From an uncultured Clostridium sp. (GTDB taxonomy: Bacteria; Bacillota; Clostridia; Clostridiales; Clostridiaceae): a stretch of DNA of 64,000 nucleotides. The notes beneath the pieces are model-generated. The model was given only the letters and a program-made list of their open reading frames with translations, did not search any database and was not told the DNA's origin. The stretch spans positions 1-64,000 of the forward strand of contig NZ_CAMTIG010000001.1 in the NCBI RefSeq assembly GCF_947072515.1, given 5' to 3'. Below are positions 34,349 through 43,403 of this stretch, piece by piece. Positions within the stretch are counted from its first letter, which is position 1. Each line of letters starts with the position of its first letter. The translations under genes were made by a program, and so were the position numbers.

Positions 34349-34423
34349 TATTTTCTTAATAATATTCATATTCAATTAAATAAAACATATTTATATTTCA
34401 TTTTCTTCTTAGAATATCCGTAT

Positions 34424-35722
34424 TTATTTAAGTGTCAACTTTATTTTTTCTATTCGCCTATCTTTAATTTCTATTGCCTCTAGTATGTATTCATCCTTCT
34501 CTATAACTATTTCTCTATCATCCTCTGGTACTTCCCCAAGAATAGTTACTATATAACCATTTATAGTATCATAATCTCCTTCTATTAAGTTTAAATTAAA
34601 TCTTTCATTAAATTCATTAATAGTTAGCGTTCCTTTCAATAGATAATGATTTGCATCTATTGTTTTTACTACAGGTTCCTCTAAGTCATACTCGTCTTCT
34701 ATTTCTCCCATTATTTCTTCAATTAAATCTTCCATAGTTGCTATTCCTGACACTCCACCATATTCATCTATTAAAATTGCCATATGTGTTCTTGTCTTTT
34801 TTAAATCTTTAAAAAGTTCATTTGTTCTTTTAGTTTCCGGGAAAAATTTTGGTTCTTGTAGAATTCCTCTGATATCCATATTATCAAATCCAGCCCTCTT
34901 TGCTTCTACTAACATATCTTTTAAATAAAGTATTCCTATAATATTATCTATCTCTCCTTCATAAACAGGTATTCGTGAATATTGAAGATTCAAAATTTGA
35001 TCTAAATAACTTTCTGTAGGTTCATCTATATCTATCATAGATGCATCTTTTCTAGATGTCATAATCTCCTTTGCCATTCTATCATTAAATTCAAATACAT
35101 TATCAATCATATCTCTTTCTTCTTCTTTTATTGTTCCATATTCTTCTCCCTCAGAGAGCATTGCCCTAATCTCTTCTTCTGAAACTCTGTCTTCTATTCC
35201 TGTTTGATTATTTCCAGTTATCTTTAAAACAAAAGCAGTTGAAAAGGAAAGTATTTTTATAAATGGCTTTGCTATAACTGATACTATATAAATTACTCTT
35301 ACAGTTGCCATTGCTGTTTTTTCTGCTTTCTTTAATGCAATTCTTTTTGGTACTAATTCTCCAAAAACTAAAGTTATATATGATAAAACTACAGTCACTC
35401 CTATTAAAGAAATTTGGTGCACATATGGTATATCATATTTTGCTAAAGAATTTCCTATAGCACTAGATACACCTGTTGCTGCTGATGCACTAGAAAAGAA
35501 GCTTGCAAGAGTTATTCCCACTTGAATTGTTGCGAAAAAATTACTTGGTTCAAGCATTAATTTTTCTAAAAGCTTTGCTTTTTTATCTCCATTTTCACTT
35601 AGTATTCTTATTTTAGTTTTATTTACTGATACTATAGCCATTTCTGCTGCTGAAAAAAATGCATTAACGCATGTTAAAATCAAAATTAAAATTAATTCTG
35701 GCATTATATTAAGAATATCCAT
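34424..35722 (-). CDS. CNNM/CBS/CorC-domain transporter (HlyC/CorC family)
   Basis: The 432-residue protein has an N-terminal CNNM (DUF21) membrane domain (four helices; VNAFFSAAEMAIVSVNKTK), a CBS pair (about 205-325; MTSRKDASMIDIDEP, YGGVSGIATMEDLIEEIMGEI in part) and a C-terminal CorC-associated domain. Homologues such as Bacillus MpfA and CorB export magnesium or protect against it. The old name hemolysin is misleading. It is divergent from pepF and seems monocistronic. Confidence 0.88.
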   Translation of the reverse strand: MDILNIMPELILILILTCVNAFFSAAEMAIVSVNKTKIRILSENGDKKAKLLEKLMLEPSNFFATIQVGITLASFFSSASAATGVSSAIGNSLAKYDIPYVHQISLIGVTVVLSYITLVFGELVPKRIALKKAEKTAMATVRVIYIVSVIAKPFIKILSFSTAFVLKITGNNQTGIEDRVSEEEIRAMLSEGEEYGTIKEEERDMIDNVFEFNDRMAKEIMTSRKDASMIDIDEPTESYLDQILNLQYSRIPVYEGEIDNIIGILYLKDMLVEAKRAGFDNMDIRGILQEPKFFPETKRTNELFKDLKKTRTHMAILIDEYGGVSGIATMEDLIEEIMGEIEDEYDLEEPVVKTIDANHYLLKGTLTINEFNERFNLNLIEGDYDTINGYIVTILGEVPEDDREIVIEKDEYILEAIEIKDRRIEKIKLTLK

Positions 35723-35865
35723 ATTTTCTCTCCTTTAATTCTTTAAATATAATTTTAGTATGTTCAATATAGTATTTATTTAAACTTCACAATTCTCTAA
35801 TACTTAAGATAGTTATTAATGATATAATTATCTTAAATTTCAAAAATTTTAGGAGGTGTTTCTAT

Positions 35866-37629
35866 ATGAATGGAAACTGGAGTTTAAATGAGCTTTATAC
35901 TGGATTTGATTCAAAAGAGTTTAAGGCTGATTTAAATTTATTTGATAAAAAAATCAATGAATATAAGGATTTTGTAGATGCTTTAATCTCTAATCCCAAT
36001 ACAAAAGAAAGTCTTGAAAACTATATCGTATTAACTAACGAGTTTAAAGAACTTGGAAACAAGTTAATTATGTACTCAAACTTAGTTATTAGCGTTAACA
36101 CTAAAGATTCTGTTGGACTTAAAACTATAGAAATCTTAGAACAAAAATTAGCATCTATTGCTGATTCTGAAGCTAAACTTTATAAATGGATTGGAAGTAT
36201 AAAGAACTTATCTGAATTGATTTCTTCTTCTGATTTATTAAAACAACATGAATTCCACTTAAATGAAGTAAAAGAACAAAGTACACATCTTTTAAGTGAT
36301 AAAGAAGAATTATTAATTGCTCAAATGAAAGGTTCTGGTTCTTCTGCTTGGACAAAACTTAAAGATTTAGAAACTTCATCTCTTCTTATAGATTATGATG
36401 GAAAATCTCTACCTCTAAGTGTTATAAGAAATATGGCTTTTGACTCAAGTGAAAAGGTTAGAAAAGCTGCTTATGAAGCTGAACTTGAAGGTTATAAGAA
36501 AATCGAAAATTCTGTAGCGGCTTGCTTAAACGGTGTTAAAGGTGAAGTAATAACTGTTTCTAAGTTAAGAGGTTATAAAACTCCACTTGAAGAAACAGTA
36601 GTAAATTCTAGATTAGATATGGATTCTTTAAACGCTATGCTAGATGCTATGAAAGAAAGCTATCCTGTTTTTAGAAAGTATTTCCAAAGAAAAGCAGAAA
36701 TATTAGGAAATAAAAATGGCTTACCTTTCTATAATCTTTTTGCTCCTATTGTTGATTCAGATCAAAAATTCACTTTTGAAGAAGCAAAAGCTTTTATAAT
36801 TGAAAACTTTTCTTCATTCTCTGATAAACTTGGAAACTTTGCAAAAACTGCTATAGAAAATAATTGGGTTGATGTATATCCTAAAGAAGGAAAAGTTGGT
36901 GGTGCTTTCTGTGAAAATCTTCATATGATTGGTGAAAGCCGTATCATGTTAAACTTTGGAGAAACTTTAAGTGATGTTATAACTTTAGCTCACGAATTAG
37001 GTCATGGATATCATGGTGATTGTCTTTTAACTCAAACTTCAATCAATTCTGATTATCCAATGCCTATTGCAGAAACAGCATCTACATTCTGTGAAACTAT
37101 AGTAAAGAAAGCTGCTGTTAAAAATGCATCTCCTAAAGATGCTTTAGCTATATTAGAAACTGAAATTTCAGACTGTGCTCAAATAATTGTAGACATTATG
37201 AGTAGATTCTTATTTGAAAAAGAAGTTTTTGAAAAAAGAGAAGAAGCTTCTATATCGGCTTCTGAACTAAATGAAATAATGATAAAAGCACAAAAAGAAA
37301 CTTATGGTGATGGTCTAGATAATGAATTTTTACATCCTTACATGTGGGCTTGTAAACCTCATTATTATTATGCAGAAGCAAACTTTTATAACTTCCCATA
37401 TGCTTTTGGACTTTTATTCTCTAAAGGTTTATATGCTGAATACTTAAAAAGAGGCGATGAATTTGTAAAAGCTTACGATGAACTTTTAAGTGTAACAGGA
37501 AAAATGAAACTTGCAGATATTACAAAACTTATGAATATAGATATAACTTCAATAGATTTCTGGAGAAATTCTTTAAAAACAATTGAAGAGGATATAGAAA
37601 AATTCTTAGAATTAAGTAAAAACTTATAA
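35866..37629 (+). CDS. pepF: Oligoendopeptidase F (M3 family)
   Basis: The 587-residue protein carries the zinc motif HELGH (in ITLAHELGHGYHGD) with the downstream glutamate in IAETASTFCE, and the M3 family start NWSLNELYTGFDSKEF. It is a cytoplasmic metallopeptidase that cuts peptides of roughly 7-17 residues. The ATG has AGGAGGTG upstream. Single plus-strand gene ending at a bidirectional terminator. Confidence 0.95.
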   Translation: MNGNWSLNELYTGFDSKEFKADLNLFDKKINEYKDFVDALISNPNTKESLENYIVLTNEFKELGNKLIMYSNLVISVNTKDSVGLKTIEILEQKLASIADSEAKLYKWIGSIKNLSELISSSDLLKQHEFHLNEVKEQSTHLLSDKEELLIAQMKGSGSSAWTKLKDLETSSLLIDYDGKSLPLSVIRNMAFDSSEKVRKAAYEAELEGYKKIENSVAACLNGVKGEVITVSKLRGYKTPLEETVVNSRLDMDSLNAMLDAMKESYPVFRKYFQRKAEILGNKNGLPFYNLFAPIVDSDQKFTFEEAKAFIIENFSSFSDKLGNFAKTAIENNWVDVYPKEGKVGGAFCENLHMIGESRIMLNFGETLSDVITLAHELGHGYHGDCLLTQTSINSDYPMPIAETASTFCETIVKKAAVKNASPKDALAILETEISDCAQIIVDIMSRFLFEKEVFEKREEASISASELNEIMIKAQKETYGDGLDNEFLHPYMWACKPHYYYAEANFYNFPYAFGLLFSKGLYAEYLKRGDEFVKAYDELLSVTGKMKLADITKLMNIDITSIDFWRNSLKTIEEDIEKFLELSKNL

Positions 37630-37634
37630 TAAAA

Positions 37635-37664
37635 AAATCCCTTAGGAAAATTCCTAAGGGATTT
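37635..37664. terminator. Bidirectional terminator between pepF and GGGtGRT gene
   Basis: AAATCCCTTAGGAA pairs with TTCCTAAGGGATTT, T-rich on both exits. Confidence 0.85.
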
Positions 37665-37680
37665 ATTATAACAAATAAAA

Positions 37681-38682
37681 TTATTTGCTCATTGCTTCTT
37701 CTACAGCAACAGCTACAGCAACAGTAGCTCCTACCATTGGGTTGTTACCCATTCCGATAAGACCCATCATTTCAACGTGAGCTGGAACTGATGATGATCC
37801 TGCGAATTGTGCATCTGAATGCATTCTTCCCATTGTATCAGTCATACCATATGAAGCAGGACCTGCTGCCATATTGTCTGGGTGAAGAGTTCTTCCTGTT
37901 CCACCACCTGATGCTACTGAGAAGTATCTTTTACCTTCATTAACACATTCTTTTTTGTAAGTTCCAGCAACTGGATGTTGGAATCTTGTTGGGTTAGTTG
38001 AGTTACCAGTGATTGATACGTCAACACCTTCTGAGTGCATTATAGCAACACCTTCTCTAACATCGTTAGCACCGTAACATCTAACTTTAGCTCTATCTCC
38101 ATTTGAGTAAGCTTTTTCTTTAACTACTTTTAATTCTGAAGTATAAAAATCAAAGTCAGTTTGAACATATGTGAATCCATTGATTCTTGATATAATTTGA
38201 GCAGCATCTTTTCCTAATCCGTTTAAGATTACTCTTAATGGCTCTTTTCTTACTTTGTTTGCTTTTTCAGCTATTTTAATAGCTCCTTCAGCAGCAGCGA
38301 AACTTTCGTGTCCTGCTAAGAATGCGAAACATTTAGTTTCTTCTCTTAAAAGCATAGCTCCTAAGTTTCCGTGTCCTAAACCAACTTTTCTGTCGTCAGC
38401 AACTGATCCTGGAATACAAAATGCTTGTAATCCTTCTCCGATTGCTTCAGCAGCTTCAGCAGCTTTTGTGCATCCTTTTTTAATTGCTATAGCAGCACCT
38501 AAAGTATAAGCCCATCCAGCATTTTCAAATGCGATTGGTTGAGTTTCTTTAGCTATTGTGTATGGGTCAATCCCTACTTCATCACAAATTGCTTTAGCAT
38601 CTTCTATTTTGTCCATCCCGTACTTATTAAGAACAGGTATGATTTGGTCTATTCTTCTTTCATAACTTTCAAATAATGCCAT
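37681..38682 (-). CDS. GGGtGRT family protein
   Basis: The 333-residue protein contains the family-naming motif GGGTGRT at about residues 259-265, within SVASGGGTGRTLHPDNMAAG, and long near-invariant blocks (GLGHGNLGAMLLREETKCFA, GLIGMGNNPMVGATVAVAV). It has six cysteines and no signal peptide. The family is found in anaerobes and has no established function. It is always interesting beside a NifU-like gene, here 32 bp upstream. Codons look more biased and GC-richer than neighbours, which suggests high expression. A cofactor- or cluster-binding role is inferred from context only. Confidence 0.85.
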   Translation of the reverse strand: MALFESYERRIDQIIPVLNKYGMDKIEDAKAICDEVGIDPYTIAKETQPIAFENAGWAYTLGAAIAIKKGCTKAAEAAEAIGEGLQAFCIPGSVADDRKVGLGHGNLGAMLLREETKCFAFLAGHESFAAAEGAIKIAEKANKVRKEPLRVILNGLGKDAAQIISRINGFTYVQTDFDFYTSELKVVKEKAYSNGDRAKVRCYGANDVREGVAIMHSEGVDVSITGNSTNPTRFQHPVAGTYKKECVNEGKRYFSVASGGGTGRTLHPDNMAAGPASYGMTDTMGRMHSDAQFAGSSSVPAHVEMMGLIGMGNNPMVGATVAVAVAVEEAMSK

Positions 38683-38714
38683 GATTAAATTCCTCCTTAC
38701 AATCTTAATTTAAA

Positions 38715-39407
38715 TTATTCGTGTCTTGGATCTGCTAATCTAACAGCATCAGCAACTCTTCCGTATTGTCCTGCTGCTTTTTCCATAGCTTCGTTAGCGC
38801 TCATTCCTTTAGCTACAAACTCCATCATTTTTCCTAAGTGTACAAACTTGTATCCGATGATTTCATTGTCTTCGTCTAAAGCAATTTTAGTTACGTAACC
38901 TTCTGCCATCTCTAAGTATCTTGGTCCTTTAGCTAAAGTTCCATACATAGTACCAACTTGTGATCTTAATCCTTTTCCTAAGTCTTCAAGACCAGCTCCT
39001 ATTGGTAATCCTCCTTCTGAGAATGCAGTTTGAGATCTTCCGTATACGATTTGTAAGAATAATTCTCTCATTGCTGTGTTTATAGCATCACAAACTAAGT
39101 CTGTGTTTAATGCTTCTAATATAGTTTTTCCTGGTAATATTTCTGAAGCCATAGCAGCTGAGTGAGTCATTCCTGAACATCCTATTGTTTCTACTAATGC
39201 TTCCTCTATTATACCATCTTTAACATTTAGAGTAAGTTTACAAGCTCCTTGTTGAGGTGCACACCAGCCCACTCCATGAGTTAAACCTGATATATCTTTT
39301 ACTTCTTTTGCTAAAACCCATTTTCCTTCTACAGGAATTGGTGCTGGCCCATGATTAGGTCCTTTAGCGATTACACACATTTCTTGAACTTCTGTTGAAT
39401 ACATCAT
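38715..39407 (-). CDS. NifU/IscU-like iron-sulfur scaffold protein, extended form
   Basis: The 230-residue protein has cysteines at about 11, 49, 56, 77 and 106. The segment ETIGCSGMTHSAAMASEILP matches the second conserved cysteine region of IscU/NifU scaffolds, while the N-terminus and the C-terminal half (DEDNEIIGYKFVHLGKMMEF) are larger than in ordinary IscU (about 130 residues). The normal partner IscS cysteine desulfurase is not next to it. First gene of a two-gene unit with the GGGtGRT protein, with GGAGG before the start and a 98-base structured leader. Confidence 0.75.
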   Translation of the reverse strand: MMYSTEVQEMCVIAKGPNHGPAPIPVEGKWVLAKEVKDISGLTHGVGWCAPQQGACKLTLNVKDGIIEEALVETIGCSGMTHSAAMASEILPGKTILEALNTDLVCDAINTAMRELFLQIVYGRSQTAFSEGGLPIGAGLEDLGKGLRSQVGTMYGTLAKGPRYLEMAEGYVTKIALDEDNEIIGYKFVHLGKMMEFVAKGMSANEAMEKAAGQYGRVADAVRLADPRHE

Positions 39408-39540
39408 ATTCTTTTTCTCCTCCCTATTATTAGATTAATAGGTTTATATTTTAAACCTATATTTCTATCTAGGTCAAAAATTGCCCCACCGGGTAATTTT
39501 ATCCTACACTCATTTTATCAAATGTCTTTAAATCAAACAA
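39408..39540 (-). promoter_or_regulatory. Promoter and structured leader of the NifU-like/GGGtGRT unit
   Basis: On the minus strand -35 TTGTTT (39535-39540) and -10 TAAAAT (39512-39517) are 17 bp apart, giving a start near 39505 and a 98-base leader. The leader holds a hairpin AAAATT-CCC/GGG-AATTTT (39475-39498), then ACCTA-N10-TAGGT, whose 3' arm also belongs to a stronger 9-bp hairpin ATAGGTTTA/TAAACCTAT (39438-39460). The last two cannot form together. No known riboswitch class is recognised. Confidence 0.5.
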
Positions 39541-39862
39541 CCTTATTTTTAAAATTTTCAGTATATTTTGTTGTTTCAAGATTTTTTTTACTCTTTTGGT
39601 TTACCCAACTCTCTATTTTTTATAGATTTTTAATATTTATATAATTATTTTATACTTTTTAGCATATTTATATATTTTTTAATTTTTCAATTTTGAATTC
39701 ATTATAATAATACCAATAAAAAAAGTCCATTCTATCTAAAAATATTTAATATTATGTAAACATATTATTCAATAAAAGGAAACTTTTTCTTGTTAATATT
39801 AGATAATAATCGTGATTATTAAAATAAATTATTTATTGTTTTATTTTAAGAAAGGAGAAAAC
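39541..39862. other. AT-rich intergenic region
   Basis: About 320 bp between the divergent NifU-like and CPBP genes. It is poly-T/poly-A rich; I see no further gene or clear regulatory repeat apart from the promoter described for the minus strand. Confidence 0.6.
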
Positions 39863-40846
39863 ATGTTTAAACATTATATAAAAGGATTTGTTTTTGCAGC
39901 TTTATGTATTTTTGGATTTTGGGTACTCCAATTTATAGGTGGCTTTTTAGCTGCACTCCCTTTAGGGTATGGTATATTAAAATTCAAACTAAATATTTTA
40001 CAAAAGCCAACTCCTATCACTCCAGCCATAGCAAACAGAGCTGGAATATTAACATTTTTTGGCGATATTTTTATTTTTATTGTAATTCTATTAATAATAA
40101 AGTTTATTTTTAAAAAGAGTTTACAAAATGATATAAAAATTAAACCATTTAAATTAAATAAATTAGCAGTATTAATACCTGCAGCTTTGGGCTCCCTTAT
40201 GCTCGCTTCAATATGGGGTAGTTTTTTTGTTCAGCTCATCGCTAAAAATGATAAAAGTATACAAATGATTCATGCATTATTTTCTGAAATGCATTCTCCA
40301 CTTGCTATTTTAGCTACAATACTAATTGCTCCTATTACAGAAGAATTAGTTTTTAGAGGAGTTCTATTTAATTATTTGCGTCGAAGAATTCCTTTTTGGC
40401 CTGCTGTTATAATTTCTTCTGTATCATTTGGGATACTTCATGGAAACATATCACAAGGTGTTTTTGCAGCACTTTTAGGAATAATCTTAGCTCTTATGTA
40501 TGCTTACACTGATTCCTTAATTGGAGATATTTTAGTGCATATATTATGTAATACTACAAGTACTCTACTTGGCTTTATTATAGCTAGTAATTCAATTAAT
40601 TCTTCTATTAAAGCTGAATTTTCCTTACTAATATCACTCACTTATTTATTATTAGGCCCTGTTTTAGTTCTTTTAGCTTTAAATATTTATAGAAAAAGAA
40701 ATGGTTCAACTAAAACTATTTTTAAACCCTTATCAATAATTCTTTTCTCTACTTTTATAGTATTTGCTTTAATTGGAACTATTGGTATTGTATCAACTTC
40801 TTTTAAGGTGTCTCCTTCTCATACAACGATAAAAGTTTCTTCCTAA
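39863..40846 (+). CDS. CPBP family intramembrane metalloprotease
   Basis: The protein has 327 residues from the preferred ATG (MFKHYIKGFVFAAL), seven bases after AAGGAG; the track start is 17 codons too early. It has about eight helices and the CPBP/Abi motifs EELVFRGVLFNYLRR (EExxxR), FGILHGN and DILVHILCN with the catalytic Glu and His residues. Members cleave membrane substrates (for example anti-sigma factors or prenylated peptides). Substrate unknown; some family members protect against self-made bacteriocins, but no bacteriocin gene is seen here. Confidence 0.88.
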   Translation: MFKHYIKGFVFAALCIFGFWVLQFIGGFLAALPLGYGILKFKLNILQKPTPITPAIANRAGILTFFGDIFIFIVILLIIKFIFKKSLQNDIKIKPFKLNKLAVLIPAALGSLMLASIWGSFFVQLIAKNDKSIQMIHALFSEMHSPLAILATILIAPITEELVFRGVLFNYLRRRIPFWPAVIISSVSFGILHGNISQGVFAALLGIILALMYAYTDSLIGDILVHILCNTTSTLLGFIIASNSINSSIKAEFSLLISLTYLLLGPVLVLLALNIYRKRNGSTKTIFKPLSIILFSTFIVFALIGTIGIVSTSFKVSPSHTTIKVSS

Positions 40847-40968
40847 AATTTAAAATTTGTAATTAATTGATTTAAAAGATTTACTTATAGCTTCTCTTTA
40901 AAACTTTAGTAAAACCCCTAACTATAAGCTTTTGTAGAACATAAATTTATATACTTTTCTATACGTAA

Positions 40969-41019
40969 AAAAAGAGCTATTCTTAATAGAATTTAATTCT
41001 ATTAAGAATAGCTCTTTTT
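40969..41019. terminator. Long bidirectional terminator between CPBP gene and tRNA-Leu
   Basis: A perfect 25-bp inverted repeat around one central base (AAAAAGAGCTATTCTT at the outer arm). It is T-rich on both exits and serves the plus-strand protease and the minus-strand tRNA. Confidence 0.8.
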
Positions 41020-41022
41020 ATT

Positions 41023-41108
41023 TGGTGCTGATTGAGGGACTTGAACCCTCACGATGTCTCCACCAAAAGATTTTGAGTCTTCCATGTCTGCCATTCCATC
41101 AAACCAGC
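41023..41108 (-). tRNA. tRNA-Leu (anticodon CAA)
   Basis: On the minus strand the acceptor GCTGGTT pairs with AATCAGC (one G-U pair), the T arm reads GAGGG-TTCAAGT-CCCTC and CCA is encoded. The anticodon stem AAGA/TCTT closes the loop CTCAAAA, giving anticodon CAA for UUG codons. The long variable arm (TGGTGGAGACATCG region) and 86-base length are those of a class II leucine tRNA. It stands alone, not in a tRNA cluster. Confidence 0.93.
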
Positions 41109-41227
41109 ATAACTATATTTAAAAGTATATACTAAATATTTCTTTTTTTCAACCTAAAAAATTCTCTTTATTTGCAAAACTAAAAAAATATCTATATATT
41201 TATATTTTTATAATTTCAACACTTAAA

Positions 41228-41255
41228 AATAAGCACCTAATTAAAGGTGCCTATT
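41228..41255 (-). terminator. Terminator after pyruvate-kinase-like gene
   Basis: AATAGGCACCT pairs with AGGTGCTTATT (one G-U pair), followed by TTTTAAG on the minus strand. The first arm includes the stop codon region. Confidence 0.8.
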
Positions 41256-42273
41256 TCTTTTCTTTATATTTTTCAATTAATTCTTTTAAAAATTTAACAG
41301 TTTGAACTGGTGCTTTACCAATAGATGTTTCTCCTGATAATAAAAAACCTGTAACATCTTTATTTATCATATTATAAATAGAATCAACTTCTGAAAATTC
41401 TGGACGTTTTCCGTCTCTCATACTATTTAATACATGTGTTCCAACTATAATATCATTTTTTTTAGATTCTTTTGCAATTTTTATAATTCTCTCTTGATAA
41501 ATTGGTGCTTTTATTATAGTTCCTTCAGGTACTAAATCCCCTCTTCCAATTACAACTCCATCAACATTTTCCAAAATGCTCATACTATTATTTACTCCTT
41601 TAGGAGTCTCTATTTTCGCCCAAATTTTCGGATTATAATTTATTGAATTTTCTTTTATATATTTTTTTATTATTTTAATATCCTCTACATTCTCCACAAA
41701 AGATTGACATATTATTTCTACTTTATTTTTTATACACCAATCAATATTTATTTTATCTTTTTCATTTAAAATTCCAGCTTCCCTATCTATTCCAATAATA
41801 TTGCAACCTTTTCCTTCCCTTATGATACCGCCTTTTGTCACTACAGCTCTTATTCCATCTTCAGTATATCCAATTATTTTAAATTGCATAGTATTATCCT
41901 TCATTGAAATGCTTTCTACTTTACTATTTTTAAATTTATTTGATTCTATATTTAATGGAATTATCTTTTTTTTATCCTTATCTACATATGTTGGATGTAA
42001 ATATTTATCTTCTCCACAAACAAATACTTCTTCTCCATTATATATTTTATATATATATGGTAATTTATCTGAAACTCTTATCTTTCCTCCTGATAAGTCT
42101 CCCATTATATGTATATTATTTTCTTTTCCCCTAATTATCTTTTGAAAACTATCAAATTCTTTTAAACTTCCATGTGAAAAGTTAAATCTAAAAATATCCA
42201 CTCCATTTTCTATAAACTCTTGTACTATCTTTCCATCTTTACAGCTTGGACCTATCGTCGCTATTATTTTCAT
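41251..42273 (-). CDS. Pyruvate-kinase-like protein without C-terminal domain
   Basis: The 340-residue protein keeps the barrel and B domain of pyruvate kinase: KIIATIGPSCKDG, FRFNFSHGSLKEF (Arg about 29), a catalytic-type Lys about 220 in WAKIETPKGVNN, VIGRGDL and LSGETSIGKAPVQTVKFL. Ordinary enzymes have 470-585 residues; here the allosteric C-terminal domain is absent. Several consensus positions differ (GDLSGGKIR for DTKGPEIR, GTHVLNSM for ATQMLESM). It may be an unregulated kinase, a paralogue acting on another phosphorylated acid, or a regulator. Monocistronic. Confidence 0.75.
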   Translation of the reverse strand: MKIIATIGPSCKDGKIVQEFIENGVDIFRFNFSHGSLKEFDSFQKIIRGKENNIHIMGDLSGGKIRVSDKLPYIYKIYNGEEVFVCGEDKYLHPTYVDKDKKKIIPLNIESNKFKNSKVESISMKDNTMQFKIIGYTEDGIRAVVTKGGIIREGKGCNIIGIDREAGILNEKDKINIDWCIKNKVEIICQSFVENVEDIKIIKKYIKENSINYNPKIWAKIETPKGVNNSMSILENVDGVVIGRGDLVPEGTIIKAPIYQERIIKIAKESKKNDIIVGTHVLNSMRDGKRPEFSEVDSIYNMINKDVTGFLLSGETSIGKAPVQTVKFLKELIEKYKEKK

Positions 42274-42352
42274 TCAGTCTCACCTCTATTAAAAATATTT
42301 TAGGCTGCCTTTTTTATCTATAGACAGCCTTTCCGAGAATTTTCCATATCTT

Positions 42353-42808
42353 TCACTTGATCTCCATCTTAAAAATATTCTTTATTATTTTTTCTAAGCT
42401 TTCTTCTATCTCCTTAGTTTTTTCACTCAAGTTTCCTTTTATCAAAAAAGCCGGTGATTTTATTTCTTTTAGAATATAGAATTCTGTTCCACATCTTAAG
42501 CTTAATTTTTCATTTCCATATTCCTCTCTTAAGCAATCATAAATATAACTTGCAAATTTTTCACCTATGAAGCTACAATCATATAATATGGCTACTTCCT
42601 CTTCTTGTGACTCTTTTTCATCTAAATATACACCTATAAATAAATCTAATCTTGATTTATTTGCATCCATTGCTTTTTTATAAACTTCATATCCTTCGTT
42701 TCGTTTCTTTTCTAAATACATATCTACTAAAAATAGATTTTCCTCTTCTAGTTTTCTAACTAATCCTTTTGAAAATTCTCTTCTAGTACTATCTAGTCCT
42801 ATTTTCAA
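42353..42808 (-). CDS. Degenerate N-acetylmuramoyl-L-alanine amidase-like protein
   Basis: The 151-residue protein resembles the amidase_3 fold in outline: LDLFIGVYLDEKES for the family DLFISIHANA segment and GTEFYILKEIKSPAFLIKGNLS for the FYVL-P-VLVE-GF segment. The N-terminal DPGHGG metal-binding motif is replaced by MKIGLDSTRRE and the other zinc ligands are not seen, so it is probably inactive as an amidase. It has no signal peptide. It is divergent from a lipoprotein gene. Family assignment is by pattern and moderate. Confidence 0.5.
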   Translation of the reverse strand: MKIGLDSTRREFSKGLVRKLEEENLFLVDMYLEKKRNEGYEVYKKAMDANKSRLDLFIGVYLDEKESQEEEVAILYDCSFIGEKFASYIYDCLREEYGNEKLSLRCGTEFYILKEIKSPAFLIKGNLSEKTKEIEESLEKIIKNIFKMEIK

Positions 42809-42916
42809 ATCAATCCCTCCAGGATTTTGCTTAATATAATATATTCAATATCTATAAAAAAGTTCTACTTTTATCTTTTATGGAATATTTATTTAAGTAT
42901 AAAGGAGGTGCTTTAT

Positions 42917-43399
42917 TTGAAAAAATTTCTTATATCATCATTTTGCATAATAATCATTCTACTTCAGGGCTGTAATGCAAATCCTGCTAGATATTTAAAT
43001 TTAAAAGAAAATAAAGATAAAAATCATTACTCCCAAGAAATAATAGAAAAACTAAAAAGTGATGATGATTTTAAAGTAGAGATATTCGATAATAATTTTT
43101 ATAAAACCTACACTTTGCCTGAAGAAAATAAACATATTATACCTGATTTTTTTTATTCTTTAGTATCTGAAAACTTTGTAGATCCAATTAATAAAAATTC
43201 TAATGATAAGATTTTCGAAATAATTTTAAAGTTTACTGACCAAAAATATTATATTACTGTAATTAATGAAAATTATATCTATATTTCTCCTGAAGATGGA
43301 TATATTCAAAGTGATTTTATTAATATGACTAATATTGAAGAAGGCCTTAACCTTTATAAACTTTGTAATTATATAAGTAAAAAACTAGATCCTATGTAA
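42917..43399 (+). CDS. Small lipoprotein of unknown function
   Basis: From the preferred TTG (LKKFLISSFCIIIILLQGC), eight bases after AAAGGAGG, the protein has 160 residues with a lipoprotein signal ending in LLQGC. The track start lies 30 codons earlier and has no ribosome binding site. The mature part is charged, predicted alpha/beta, without motifs I know. It lies alone, divergent from the amidase-like gene, and ends at a terminator. It would be anchored on the outer membrane face of the cell. Confidence 0.7.
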   Translation: MKKFLISSFCIIIILLQGCNANPARYLNLKENKDKNHYSQEIIEKLKSDDDFKVEIFDNNFYKTYTLPEENKHIIPDFFYSLVSENFVDPINKNSNDKIFEIILKFTDQKYYITVINENYIYISPEDGYIQSDFINMTNIEEGLNLYKLCNYISKKLDPM

Positions 43400-43403
43400 G
43401 AAT

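Noticed and set aside
34267-34423. Purine riboswitch before the NCS2 permease
   Set aside because: No conserved loop pairs or three-way junction of the purine riboswitch are seen; only AT-rich DNA with the two CGAA repeats.
40969-41019. Long 25-bp palindrome as a mobile-element end or attachment site
   Set aside because: It sits between the ends of a plus-strand gene and a minus-strand tRNA with T-rich exits, which fits a shared terminator. No integrase or duplicated tRNA end is present.
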